The notes beneath the pieces are model-generated. The model was not told where the DNA came from. It worked only from the letters and a program-made list of their open reading frames with translations, and made no database searches. A DNA stretch of 64,000 nt. It comes from Lactiplantibacillus brownii. Lineage in GTDB: Bacteria; Bacillota; Bacilli; Lactobacillales; Lactobacillaceae. The DNA lies in the NCBI RefSeq assembly GCF_031085375.1, contig NZ_JAVCWF010000001.1:1178001-1242000 (forward strand), in the 5' to 3' direction. Positions 51,971 through 60,311 of this stretch are shown here, piece after piece; positions within the stretch are counted from its first letter, which is position 1, and the number at the start of each line of letters is the position of its first letter. The position numbers were made by a program, and so were the translations under genes.

Positions 51971-53633
51971 TTATTGGGAACGCCGGCAACTAAAAGTTAA
52001 AGCACGCCAGCTAGATAACTCGGCCAGACTTGAACGGGTGATGCAAGCCGAACTGGTTAAGACTTATCACGACATCGCAAAGGAAGCGTCGATGTGGGTT
52101 GACAGATACGCTAAAAATCAAGGTGTCAACTCAGAGCAAGCCATGAAGTCGTTACAAGGTATCAAAACCAAGCACTGGCAAATGACGCTTGAGCAGTTCG
52201 AGGCCAAGGCCAAACAAGGCGGCTATGAAACGGAACTCAATAATGAGTATTATCGTAGCCGTATTGCAAGACTAAGTGCCTTAGAGGAACAAATTCGACG
52301 GCTAACCAAAGGACTTGCTCGTAAACATGCTGCGACCATGCGAACGGCGCTAAGCAAGCAGTACGACGATACGTATATGCGAACGACGTATAATATACAG
52401 GCGCAACAAGGTGCATTCACTGCGGACTTTGCACAGTTTAACGAGACTCAATTAGAAATGATTGTATCTAGTCCTTGGACGAAAGATGGCAAAGACTTTT
52501 CGAAGCGAATCTGGCAAAACTATCAGCAGGAGTTGCCAAGCTATTTAATGGATTCATTGTTCAGAGCGACAGTCATGGGCTGGGGACCACAAAAGGTTGG
52601 CCAGATGATGCATGCCCAGTTCCAAGACGTGCAACGTAATCGAGTGCATAATTTGGTCACGTCTGAGATGGGCCACATTGCGGAAGAAGCCACGGCCAAG
52701 AGTTACGAAGAGAGTGACATTGACGAGTATGAGTACATGGCGACGTTAGAGAGTCACACTTGCACAATCTGTGGTCATTTAGACGGCAAGCGTTTTAAGA
52801 TGTCTGAGCGCCAAGTTGGTGTCAATTATCCGCTCATTCATGCCCGTTGCCGGTGTACGACTGTTCCATTCATTGCTGACTTACCAGACGTTGGAGAGCG
52901 TTGGATGCGTGATCCTGAAACTGGTAAAGGCAGACTGATTAAAAATGTTAAATTTGACGAATGGAAACGTCAGTATGTTGACAAGGATACTCAAACAATT
53001 TGGAATACTCACGATATACGAAAACTTACTACTGATGCACCAATTAGGCAATTACGTGAGATGAGTAAAGAACAAATTGTAAGTTTGATTGATGAAGTGA
53101 AACGACCACGACCGGATATCATGCAAGATGTCTACCATGGTGCCTATCGTCAGAACATGCTAGACCGCGCCACTAAACTGGGCTATGATGCTTTGCCGAC
53201 CAGTATCAGTCAGGCGGATGCCAAGCAGATTCCGGATAAAGCAAAAATTTACCGGTATACTGATCGTAAGCAGCAGTTCCTATATGGAGCATTAGAATAT
53301 TCAACAACAAATAATTCATTGAATGGTCGTGGCATTTATTTTGGTACTGATTATGAATACGCAAGAGATAAATATGGTGGTGGGAATAGCGAGTTAGTAA
53401 CAGCTGTAATGAGTAGTGATGCAATCATTGTGGAGCAACTAGTATTTCAGGCAGAAGTACAACAAATAATGAAACGGTTTGATATTGATACGTACCCAGA
53501 TGCAACAATTGGTGAAATGCTTTTTGATATAATAGGCATGCAACTTGGTATTGATGGATGGTATAATTCAAATGGTGATAAGTATGTTGTATTGAATCGT
53601 GGAAAGCTGGGTGTTATCAATGAAAGTAAATGA
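51957..53633 (+). CDS. MuF-type minor head protein with C-terminal ADP-ribosyltransferase-like toxin domain
   Basis: A 558-aa two-part protein. Residues 1-345 are a phage head-morphogenesis (MuF, SPP1 gp7-like) protein with the cysteine motif TCTICGHLDG at 268-277 and HARCRCTT, placed inside the head next to the portal. Residues 425-558 are an extra domain with IYRYTDR (431-437), STT (449-451), GRGIYFGTDYEYARDKYGG (457-475) and YVVLNR (543-548), the pattern of phage ADP-ribosyltransferase-like toxins. MuF fusions to toxins are known as polymorphic MuF toxins. The catalytic glutamate cannot be assigned by eye. Confidence 0.83.
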   Translation: MGKLSYWERRQLKVKARQLDNSARLERVMQAELVKTYHDIAKEASMWVDRYAKNQGVNSEQAMKSLQGIKTKHWQMTLEQFEAKAKQGGYETELNNEYYRSRIARLSALEEQIRRLTKGLARKHAATMRTALSKQYDDTYMRTTYNIQAQQGAFTADFAQFNETQLEMIVSSPWTKDGKDFSKRIWQNYQQELPSYLMDSLFRATVMGWGPQKVGQMMHAQFQDVQRNRVHNLVTSEMGHIAEEATAKSYEESDIDEYEYMATLESHTCTICGHLDGKRFKMSERQVGVNYPLIHARCRCTTVPFIADLPDVGERWMRDPETGKGRLIKNVKFDEWKRQYVDKDTQTIWNTHDIRKLTTDAPIRQLREMSKEQIVSLIDEVKRPRPDIMQDVYHGAYRQNMLDRATKLGYDALPTSISQADAKQIPDKAKIYRYTDRKQQFLYGALEYSTTNNSLNGRGIYFGTDYEYARDKYGGGNSELVTAVMSSDAIIVEQLVFQAEVQQIMKRFDIDTYPDATIGEMLFDIIGMQLGIDGWYNSNGDKYVVLNRGKLGVINESK

Positions 53634-53871
53634 AGTCGATCCTGATGTTCGTGAATTCTTGTATTATCGCTTTAATGAACAGCAAGAAGCCGCAGACATT
53701 GATTTTAATTCGCCAGAAATGAAAGCCTTCCGGAAAAATCTAGATGTCAATATTTTTACAGCAGAGATTAAATATCATTATTCCAAGTATGCACCCAGCA
53801 TTCAAGCGTGCTTAGATAAAGCACGTAAGATCACCGAAGACCATTGGCATGTCAAAATTGAATGGGAGTGA
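53620..53871 (+). CDS. Small protein after the MuF toxin, candidate immunity protein (83 aa)
   Basis: ATG at 53620 overlaps the toxin gene by 14 nt. The protein is acidic and helical (VREFLYYRFNEQQEAADIDF), with no motif I know. Small acidic proteins encoded directly after, and coupled to, a polymorphic toxin are usually its immunity factor. No biochemical hint is visible. Confidence 0.6.
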   Translation: MKVNEVDPDVREFLYYRFNEQQEAADIDFNSPEMKAFRKNLDVNIFTAEIKYHYSKYAPSIQACLDKARKITEDHWHVKIEWE

Positions 53872-53877
53872 TTTGAT

Positions 53878-54207
53878 TTGGCTAAAGACGATTATTTTGT
53901 AGTGATGTATTTGTTACTTAAGCGACTTTATGGATTATTAAAACAAGGCAAGCAGATTGATGATAAGGAATTGGATGAATTAGGCCGACAGTATAACCGA
54001 GATTATTGGAATTATATTCTATATAATCTTAACAATGAAGGGTATATCACCGGGATTCAACGACTTCAAACACTTTCTGGTGATAGCTTTATTCATAAAA
54101 ACGTTCAGATTACGCCTGCTGGAATTGAGTACTTGTTTAGTAATTCAATGATGGAGAGAGTAAAAAATACGTTAAAAGATATTAAAAGCATAGTTCCCGG
54201 TATTTAG
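53878..54207 (+). CDS. YjcQ-family protein (109 aa)
   Basis: Winged-helix-like fold of the YjcQ family (PF09639): AKDDYFVVMYLLLKRLYGLL at the start, YWNYILYNLNNEGYITG and ITPAGIEYLFSNS. The TTG at 53878 follows GGGAG. It ends the toxin cassette before a weak terminator. YjcQ proteins occur widely in prophages with no proven function; regulator or antitoxin are both possible. Confidence 0.78.
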   Translation: MAKDDYFVVMYLLLKRLYGLLKQGKQIDDKELDELGRQYNRDYWNYILYNLNNEGYITGIQRLQTLSGDSFIHKNVQITPAGIEYLFSNSMMERVKNTLKDIKSIVPGI

Positions 54208-54238
54208 GCGCCCAACAAAAATGTTGAGTGCTATTTTT
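54208..54238 (+). terminator. Weak terminator-like hairpin after yjcQ
   Basis: GCGCCCAAC pairs with GTTGAGTGC through G-T pairs and is followed by TATTTTT. It may tune the level between toxin cassette and capsid genes. Confidence 0.5.
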
Positions 54239-54336
54239 ATGCTCAATTGTCCCCAGCACGACGTAAAAAGGCTTATTTATTTTGCCTTGAATTGCGGTCG
54301 CACCGCGTTAACAAAGCGTGAAAGGATTGATTATTG

Positions 54337-54888
54337 ATGAAGCGTGAAGCATTAAAGAAAATGGGCCTGACCGATGAGCAAATCAATTCGATTATGGAAA
54401 CTAACGGTCACGATATCGAGAATGCGAAAGCCTCGGTTGGCGACGTTGAAACGATTAAGCAGGAAAACGAAACGCTTAAAGGCCAGTTATCTACCCGTGA
54501 TAAGGACATGAAGGCATTGAAGAAGCAGCTTGGTGACAACGAGGACTTAACCAAGCAAGTTACTGACCTTCAAACCAAGTACGATCAAGATACTGAAAAG
54601 TTGGCGGCTCAGCTTACTCAAACCAAGTTAAATGGGGCGCTGGACTCAGCGTTGACCGATGCTAAGGCGCGCAATCCTAAAGCTGTTCGTGGTCTGTTAG
54701 ACATGGATAAGGTTAAGTTAACCGATGATGGTAAGCTTGATGGCTTTGGTGAACAATTGGACGCTTTAAAGAAGTCGGATGCTTACTTGTTCGATGAAGG
54801 GAAGCAACCACACTATGATCCTAAAGGTGGCGGCGGTCCCCAAGATGATAATCCGGCACAAGCCCTAATTGATGCATTCAAACAATAA
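54337..54888 (+). CDS. Phage scaffold protein (GP20-like)
   Basis: A 183-aa, highly charged coiled-coil protein (IKQENETLKGQLSTRDKDMKAL in part, LTKQVTDLQTKYDQDTEKL) typical of Phage_GP20 capsid scaffolds: helical core, then a C-terminal capsid-binding end (DNPAQALIDAFKQ). ATG at 54337 follows AAAGGA. It lies just before the capsid gene. Confidence 0.85.
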   Translation: MKREALKKMGLTDEQINSIMETNGHDIENAKASVGDVETIKQENETLKGQLSTRDKDMKALKKQLGDNEDLTKQVTDLQTKYDQDTEKLAAQLTQTKLNGALDSALTDAKARNPKAVRGLLDMDKVKLTDDGKLDGFGEQLDALKKSDAYLFDEGKQPHYDPKGGGGPQDDNPAQALIDAFKQ

Positions 54889-54907
54889 GAAAAGAGGAAA
54901 TTAAATT

Positions 54908-55933
54908 ATGGCAACAGTAAATTATGCAGACGCCTACCAACAAGCAATCCAACAGGCATTCTATGACGGACATTTGTTTTCAGCACCACTGTGGAATTCA
55001 CCTTCAAACGGTGCAATCAAATTCGACGGTGCTAAACACATTAAGGTACCACGATTAACGATTGATGAAGGCCGTCGGGATCGGTCACGTCGGATGATTA
55101 CGCAACCTAGCGCCAACTATTCTAATGATTGGGATAGCTACGAACTAAAGAATGAACGCTACTGGTCAACCCTAGTAGACCCATCGGACGTTGATGAATC
55201 TAACATGGTAATCTCAATCGCCAATATCACTAAGCAATTCAACCTTGATGAAAAGATGCCGGAAATGGATCGTGAAATGTTCTCTAAGCTTTATCAGCAA
55301 AAGGTAGCGGCGGCTGATGGTGGCTTGCATACCGATACGCTTGATGAAAAGAATATTTTGACCGCGTTTGATGACATGATGGTCAACTTCGATGAAGCTC
55401 GGATTCCGCAACAAAACCGAGTGCTTTACATCACACCTAAGAATAACGCAAAGTTAAAGCGGGCCGAAGCACTTAACCGTGAACTTAACTTAAAGGATCC
55501 TAACAACATTCAACGGACTGTTTATAGCTTAGATGACGTGGCAATCAGCGTTGTGCCATCAGACCTGATGCAAACGGCCTTTGACTTCACAGTCGGTTCG
55601 AAAGCGGTGGACGATGCCAAACAGATTGAAATGTTCTTGATCTACAATGGTGTTCAAATTGCGCCACAAAAGTACAGTTTCGTTGGTTTTGACGCACCAA
55701 CTGCCGGCAATAGCGGCAATTACCTTTACTACGAACAATCATACGATGATGTCTTACTCTTGAAGACCAAGACAGCTGGGATTGAATTTGTAACTAGCGA
55801 CAAGACGGTGAGCAAGTTAGCCAAGCCGACTGATACTAATACGGTCGATGAAATTAAGGCATATCTTGACCAAGAAGGTATCACTTATGAAGCTGGTGCT
55901 GTAAAGGCTGACTTATTGGCATTAGTAAAGTAG
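54908..55933 (+). CDS. Major capsid protein
   Basis: A 341-aa shell protein by position after the scaffold and by its sequence: TVNYADAYQQAIQQAFYDG, KHIKVPRLTIDEGRRDR, VLYITPKNNAKLKRAEAL. The last 45 residues (TVDEIKAYLDQEGITYEAGA, then KADLLALVK) form a HeH/LEM-like domain beyond the usual fold, seen in several Lactobacillales phage capsids. GAGGAAA precedes the ATG. Confidence 0.87.
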   Translation: MATVNYADAYQQAIQQAFYDGHLFSAPLWNSPSNGAIKFDGAKHIKVPRLTIDEGRRDRSRRMITQPSANYSNDWDSYELKNERYWSTLVDPSDVDESNMVISIANITKQFNLDEKMPEMDREMFSKLYQQKVAAADGGLHTDTLDEKNILTAFDDMMVNFDEARIPQQNRVLYITPKNNAKLKRAEALNRELNLKDPNNIQRTVYSLDDVAISVVPSDLMQTAFDFTVGSKAVDDAKQIEMFLIYNGVQIAPQKYSFVGFDAPTAGNSGNYLYYEQSYDDVLLLKTKTAGIEFVTSDKTVSKLAKPTDTNTVDEIKAYLDQEGITYEAGAVKADLLALVK

Positions 55934-55948
55934 TTTGGAGTGATTAAG

Positions 55949-56338
55949 ATGGAAGAATTACCACGGCGGCCAGTCATACTGGCGCTGCTAATGAAGTTAA
56001 ATCCTAAACCAGCTGATATGGTCAACTATGATGATGTGATGTCGTATGTCCTCGATAAAGCGATTGCTGATGTGGCTAATTACACTCACGTTGCTGTGAT
56101 TGACTTGCCAGCGGCATTGGATAGTACGATTATGGCTATGGCACAGCAAGTTATCGATACTCATCAACTATTAGCGCCGTCCGAGGGGCAGTCGGGCGAT
56201 GTTGATTCGATTAGTGAGGGTAATACGAGTGTTAAATTCAAATCGGCCGCCCAAGTTTATAGCGAGTTACAGGCCGTCAATACAATCAGCGACAATTTTG
56301 TCATGCAGCTCAATTCATTTAGGCGGGTGATGCGCTAA
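55949..56338 (+). CDS. Head-tail connector protein
   Basis: A 129-aa helical protein between capsid and minor capsid genes; VMSYVLDKAIADVANYTHV and ADQ-type gp6-like helices (MAMAQQVIDTHQL) suggest the HK97 gp6/SPP1 gp15 adaptor fold. ATG at 55949 follows TTGGAG. Confidence 0.7.
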   Translation: MEELPRRPVILALLMKLNPKPADMVNYDDVMSYVLDKAIADVANYTHVAVIDLPAALDSTIMAMAQQVIDTHQLLAPSEGQSGDVDSISEGNTSVKFKSAAQVYSELQAVNTISDNFVMQLNSFRRVMR

Positions 56339-56733
56339 TGGATGGATTTAAACGGATGGCGACCATCTTACCAAGACTGTGGCATGATCGTGTAACGATT
56401 ACTGGAGTGCGGCCGGCTAAAGATGGTCCGTTCACCACTACCGAGGACGTGACCGTGTGTACTGACCGGCCTGCTAAAGTCGTATTGAGTGGGCTCAAAG
56501 CTGGTGAGCAATCATTCTTCGGCACTGACAGCTATGACGCAAAGTTAATCATTGATAATGGCGTCAAAATTGACGCTGGCGACCTGATTAGCGTGACTGA
56601 TGTAAATGGTCACACGACCAAGTACAAGCGTGCCAGCAAAGGGTATACCGGTTATGCCAGCCATCAAGAAGTAGCGATGGTACGTGATGAAAAAGCTAAG
56701 GAGGTGAGTGTCGATGGCATGGGGAAAGGTTGA
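56338..56733 (+). CDS. Head closure / minor capsid protein (Minor_capsid_1-like)
   Basis: A 131-aa beta-rich protein (WHDRVTITGVRPAKDGPFTT, then FGTDSYDAKLIIDNGVKI, AGDLISVTD) in the place of the head-closure gene (SPP1 gp16). The start shares one base with the stop before it. Confidence 0.75.
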   Translation: MDGFKRMATILPRLWHDRVTITGVRPAKDGPFTTTEDVTVCTDRPAKVVLSGLKAGEQSFFGTDSYDAKLIIDNGVKIDAGDLISVTDVNGHTTKYKRASKGYTGYASHQEVAMVRDEKAKEVSVDGMGKG

Positions 56734-57175
56734 CGATGCTCAGTTTGAAGAGTTTGCCAACAAAGTTAGTTCATTAATTAAAACTGATGAATTAAAGAAG
56801 CAACTTGAGCGGAGTACTAAACGTGTAGGAAAACGGGCAATGGAAAGTGTGAAGAGTAAGACACCTGAAGGTCAATATCCTATGGGCTCTGGCAGAACAG
56901 GGGGACATTTGCGAAGAACTTGGCATGTCAGAGGACCATTCATTTCTGATGGCATTATTTCGATGAAAATTTATAATAACACCGATTATGCAACATATGT
57001 TGAAAACGGTCATCGAACACGGACACCACATACTGCTGAATCTATCAAGAGGTCTAGAGGCGTGCATTGGATTCCGGGTGAACATATGTTGATGAAGACG
57101 ATGTTTGAAATTGATGATCAATTACCGAAGCTACTTACACCGGCGCTTAAAGACTTTATGCGGGAGCTGATGTAA
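56714..57175 (+). CDS. HK97 gp10-like head-tail protein
   Basis: A 153-aa protein with the gp10 pattern: KRVGKRAMESVKSKTP, GSGRTGGHLRRTWHV and YATYVENGHRTR. Joins the head to the tail. ATG at 56714 is 9 nt after AAGGAGG; the GTG at 56708 is too close. Confidence 0.85.
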   Translation: MAWGKVDDAQFEEFANKVSSLIKTDELKKQLERSTKRVGKRAMESVKSKTPEGQYPMGSGRTGGHLRRTWHVRGPFISDGIISMKIYNNTDYATYVENGHRTRTPHTAESIKRSRGVHWIPGEHMLMKTMFEIDDQLPKLLTPALKDFMRELM

Positions 57176-57588
57176 TGGCATTTAACTTAATTAAACGAAT
57201 TGCGGATGAATTGAGCGAATTGTTTCCAGATACGCCGATTTACCGTAATGACCAGCGTGGCGGGTTTCAAGAACCGTCATTTTTTATTGAAAAAATCACG
57301 AATAAAATTACGCCTAATTTGTTTGGCATCCAAGTTCGAGATAACCATTATCAGTTAGTTTATTTTCCTGATCCTGACAAGCCAAGCGAGGACATGGAGG
57401 CAACAGAGGAATTGTTAACGGACAATTTTAAACAACTCTCTGGGTTTGCAACTTTGTGTAACCGTAATTTTGAGTACAGCGATGGTACATTACTCATGAC
57501 GTTTGAAATAGTTTTTCGTGCAATTCCTGATGAGATGGAAACAAAGCAACAGGTTATGGATTACAAGGGAGGTCTTAAGCGTGGCTGA
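57175..57588 (+). CDS. Tail terminator / tail completion protein
   Basis: A 137-aa protein (FPDTPIYRNDQRGGFQEPSF, FQLVYFPD-like YQLVYFPDPDKPSEDME) of the phage tail terminator type (DUF6838-like). It ends the growing tail tube. Shares one base with the previous stop. Confidence 0.75.
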   Translation: MAFNLIKRIADELSELFPDTPIYRNDQRGGFQEPSFFIEKITNKITPNLFGIQVRDNHYQLVYFPDPDKPSEDMEATEELLTDNFKQLSGFATLCNRNFEYSDGTLLMTFEIVFRAIPDEMETKQQVMDYKGGLKRG

Positions 57589-57781
57589 AACTAAAAAGAT
57601 TACTAAAAGAACTGTGGCGAAGAAAGCGACAGTCCTAAAGTACAGTAAAGCTGACCTACTCAAGAGTACCGGCTTTACTAAGCTAGAACTAGATATTTTG
57701 TCAGTCGCCCTAAATGACGACACCGAATACACATTTAATGAAGCAAAACAAGCGATTAAGAAATTAAAGGAGGCTATCTAA
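57581..57781 (+). CDS. Small tail-region protein (66 aa)
   Basis: GTG at 57581, 8 nt after GGGAGG, overlapping the previous gene. Basic lysine-rich start (KKITKRTVAKKATVLKYS) and a helix pair (SKADLLKSTGFTKLELDILS) resembling proteins encoded before the tail sheath in PBSX-like phages. Function unknown. Confidence 0.65.
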   Translation: MAETKKITKRTVAKKATVLKYSKADLLKSTGFTKLELDILSVALNDDTEYTFNEAKQAIKKLKEAI

Positions 57782-59140
57782 ATGGCTGGTGGAATTTGGA
57801 AAGCTCAAAACAAAGTACGGCCAGGTGCTTATATTAATACGGTCGGCGTGGCACAAGGTAAGACCGATACTGCAGCAGGCCGAGTGATGTTGGCAAACGG
57901 CGTTGATTATAGTTGGGGTGCAAATGGCACTATTCAATTATCTGGCGACAGTGATTTTCAAGCGTTAATTGGTGTTGGTATTGCGGATCCTAAGGCAATT
58001 ACAATTCGTGAAGCACTCAAGGGTGCACTAACCGTGATTCTAATCAATGCAAACAAAGGCACGAAAGCGACCGTAACTGATGATGCACTGCCATGGTCGA
58101 TCACTGCGAAATATGCCGGGATTCGTGGCAATGATTTGACAGTATCGGTGCTTAAAGACCCTGCGGACGATGCCAAGCTAACTGTCACGACACTGCTTGG
58201 CACATCAGTGGTCGATGAACAAGTCATCACGGTTGATGGTACTACGCCGTTGGTTGCGAACGATTATTTGGATGTGAAAGCAGCTGCTGATGTGGCAACC
58301 AAACTTAAAGCGTTAACGGGCAAGACGACCTATAAGCTGGCCGGTGGGACTAGTGAAGTTGGTGATGTCACTCAATTGCTTTCCGAAGCCATGGAGAGCA
58401 TGACATACAGTGTTGTTACGACTGCTGGTTATGCGGTAGACAATGAAATCCATCCACTTTTGGCGACGATGGTCAAACGGATGCGCGAAGATGAAGGCTA
58501 TAAGGTAACTGGGGTTGTACCTTGCGACCCAACAGACAAGCAATTCAATTATGAAGGCGTTTCTGCGGTAGCAAATGGCGTGACCTTGCTTGATGGAACT
58601 GTATTAGATTCCACGATTGCTGCGGCATATATTGCTGGAGCCTCCTCGGCTACTGATGGTAGTACGTCATTAACGTATTCGATTTATCCAGATGCTGCGG
58701 ACGCCAATCCTCGTTTATCAAATAGTGCCATTATCGATAATCTTCAAGCCGGTCACATTGTGTTTACAGTAAAACGTGATGGCGATGTGGTCATTGAACA
58801 AGATATTAATAGTCTGACCCAATTTACTGCCGACAAGCCAAATTACTTTGCTAAAAATCAAGTTATCAGAACTGCTGACGATATTGCCAATATGGTTCAA
58901 GAAACCTTTGAAGATCAATTTGTCGGTCAAATCAACAACAACGCTACTGGCCGTGACCTATTTAAAGCGAGCTTAGTTTCATATTTAACAGGCTTACAGG
59001 ATAGCAACATGATTCAAAACTTTGTTGAAGATGATATCGAGGTTTTAGCTGGTAATGATAAGGATGCAGTAGTCGTCAATTTGGCAGTTCAACCAAACGA
59101 AGCAATGGAAAAACTTTACATGACGATCACAGTTAAATAG
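57782..59140 (+). CDS. Tail sheath protein (XkdK-like)
   Basis: Forms the contractile outer tail. The 452-aa protein starts GGIWKAQNKVRPGAYINTVG, and has the conserved C-terminal region FVGQINNNATGRDLF and VLAGNDKDAVVVN, as in XkdK of PBSX. It shows that the phage is a myovirus-like type. AAGGAGG precedes the ATG. Confidence 0.93.
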   Translation: MAGGIWKAQNKVRPGAYINTVGVAQGKTDTAAGRVMLANGVDYSWGANGTIQLSGDSDFQALIGVGIADPKAITIREALKGALTVILINANKGTKATVTDDALPWSITAKYAGIRGNDLTVSVLKDPADDAKLTVTTLLGTSVVDEQVITVDGTTPLVANDYLDVKAAADVATKLKALTGKTTYKLAGGTSEVGDVTQLLSEAMESMTYSVVTTAGYAVDNEIHPLLATMVKRMREDEGYKVTGVVPCDPTDKQFNYEGVSAVANGVTLLDGTVLDSTIAAAYIAGASSATDGSTSLTYSIYPDAADANPRLSNSAIIDNLQAGHIVFTVKRDGDVVIEQDINSLTQFTADKPNYFAKNQVIRTADDIANMVQETFEDQFVGQINNNATGRDLFKASLVSYLTGLQDSNMIQNFVEDDIEVLAGNDKDAVVVNLAVQPNEAMEKLYMTITVK

Positions 59141-59154
59141 AGGAGGACGACAAG

Positions 59155-59625
59155 ATGAGTTCAGTAACACAGTTTCTAAATGGTCAAGATACGATCAGCT
59201 CAAAAGAAGCCACTGCCTTTATGAACTATAAGGGTCAAAACATCAGTTTGATGGAGTTAACGGAGCTTAGTGCTGATGTTGAAAAGAACAAGGAAAAGAT
59301 TCAAGTGATTGGGTCACGGTGGGCTAAGAATAAAACAACTTCGTTATCCGGTAAAGGTAAGTTGTCGGGCTATGTCACTAGCTCAAACTGGCTCAAATAT
59401 GGGCTTGACTATGCGCATGGCGGCAGTGATATGTACTTTGACATCACTGCAACGATTAATGACAACACGAGTGCTACAGGCTCTCAGACAGTATTGCTTA
59501 AGAATGTAAACTTGGATAAAGTTCCAGTACTTGATTTAAAGTCAGACGATGGCGTATTGAAGTGGGATTCTGACTTTACGTTTGATGATGTGAAGTTAGT
59601 CACCCCATTCAAGGATATTAAATAA
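59155..59625 (+). CDS. Tail tube protein (XkdM-like)
   Basis: A 156-aa inner tube protein: FLNGQDTISSKEATAFM, IQVIGSRWAKNKTTSLSGKG, then a beta-rich middle and FKDIK end. GAGGAGG lies before the ATG. Order sheath-tube-chaperone-tape measure matches PBSX. Confidence 0.9.
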   Translation: MSSVTQFLNGQDTISSKEATAFMNYKGQNISLMELTELSADVEKNKEKIQVIGSRWAKNKTTSLSGKGKLSGYVTSSNWLKYGLDYAHGGSDMYFDITATINDNTSATGSQTVLLKNVNLDKVPVLDLKSDDGVLKWDSDFTFDDVKLVTPFKDIK

Positions 59626-59640
59626 CGGAGGAATTTAACG

Positions 59641-60087
59641 ATGGCAGATAATTCAGTAGCTGAGGTTAAAACAAAACAAATTGGCATTGATGCTTTTTTA
59701 CGAGAAAACACTGGTGATCCAGTTGAAACCAAAGAAGTACCGATTGATCGATTAGGTTTGTCGATTACGATTCGCTCATTATCAGAAAAACAAATGAGCC
59801 AAATCCGTAAGCAAAGCACTCGCAAGTTCCAAAACAAGTCTGGTGAACGCTTTAATGAAACGGATGATGATCGATTGGTCGAAAACATGTTGGTGGCTGC
59901 GGTGGTCAACCCGGATTTAACTAACGCCAAATTGCAAGAATCATGGAATGCGATCGGACAACCGGCAAACATTCTACGAAACATGTTGCGTGGTGGTGAA
60001 TATACGGATTTGTCGTCTGCTATCCAAACGTTCAGCGGTTTTGATACTAGTGGTGTAACCGAGGTTGCAAACGACGTAAAAAAATAA
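59641..60087 (+). CDS. Tail assembly chaperone, short form (XkdN-like)
   Basis: A 148-aa chaperone that coats the tape measure during assembly. RLGLSITIRSLSEKQMSQIR and MLVAAVVNPDLTNAKLQESW match XkdN. It ends V-K-K-stop on an A7 run, where a -1 shift fuses it to a further 61 residues. Confidence 0.9.
   Translation: MADNSVAEVKTKQIGIDAFLRENTGDPVETKEVPIDRLGLSITIRSLSEKQMSQIRKQSTRKFQNKSGERFNETDDDRLVENMLVAAVVNPDLTNAKLQESWNAIGQPANILRNMLRGGEYTDLSSAIQTFSGFDTSGVTEVANDVKK
60078..60084 (+). promoter_or_regulatory. -1 frameshift site in the tail chaperone gene
   Basis: Seven A residues (frame GTA AAA AAA TAA) then T. After a slip of one base, translation reads ATA ATT GCG AAC and stays open for 61 codons. 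Confidence 0.75.
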
Positions 60088-60269
60088 TTGCGAACGGTGA
60101 AGGCAATGAGTTTGAGTATTACTTCTATTGCTTGAACCAATGGGGCTGGAAGCCTAAAGACTGGGTATCGCTTACTTTTAAAGAGCGTGGCTTAGTCATC
60201 GCAGGCATCGACATACACGCCGAAGAACAAAAAAAGCTACAAGACGAATTAGAAGCTAAGAGCAGGTAA
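60084..60269 (+). CDS. Tail assembly chaperone, frameshift extension
   Basis: The -1 frame from 60084 to the TAA at 60267-60269 encodes ANGEGNEFEYYFYCLNQWGW, then KPKDWVSLTFKERGLVIAG and a charged helix. It has no start codon or ribosome site of its own, so it is made only as a fusion (about 209 aa), as with gpG-GT of lambda. The short and long forms cooperate in tape-measure loading. Confidence 0.8.
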   Translation: MIANGEGNEFEYYFYCLNQWGWKPKDWVSLTFKERGLVIAGIDIHAEEQKKLQDELEAKSR

Positions 60270-60311
60270 AAATGCTGTTAGCTTTCTTACATACAATCAG
60301 GAGGTGAGCAA

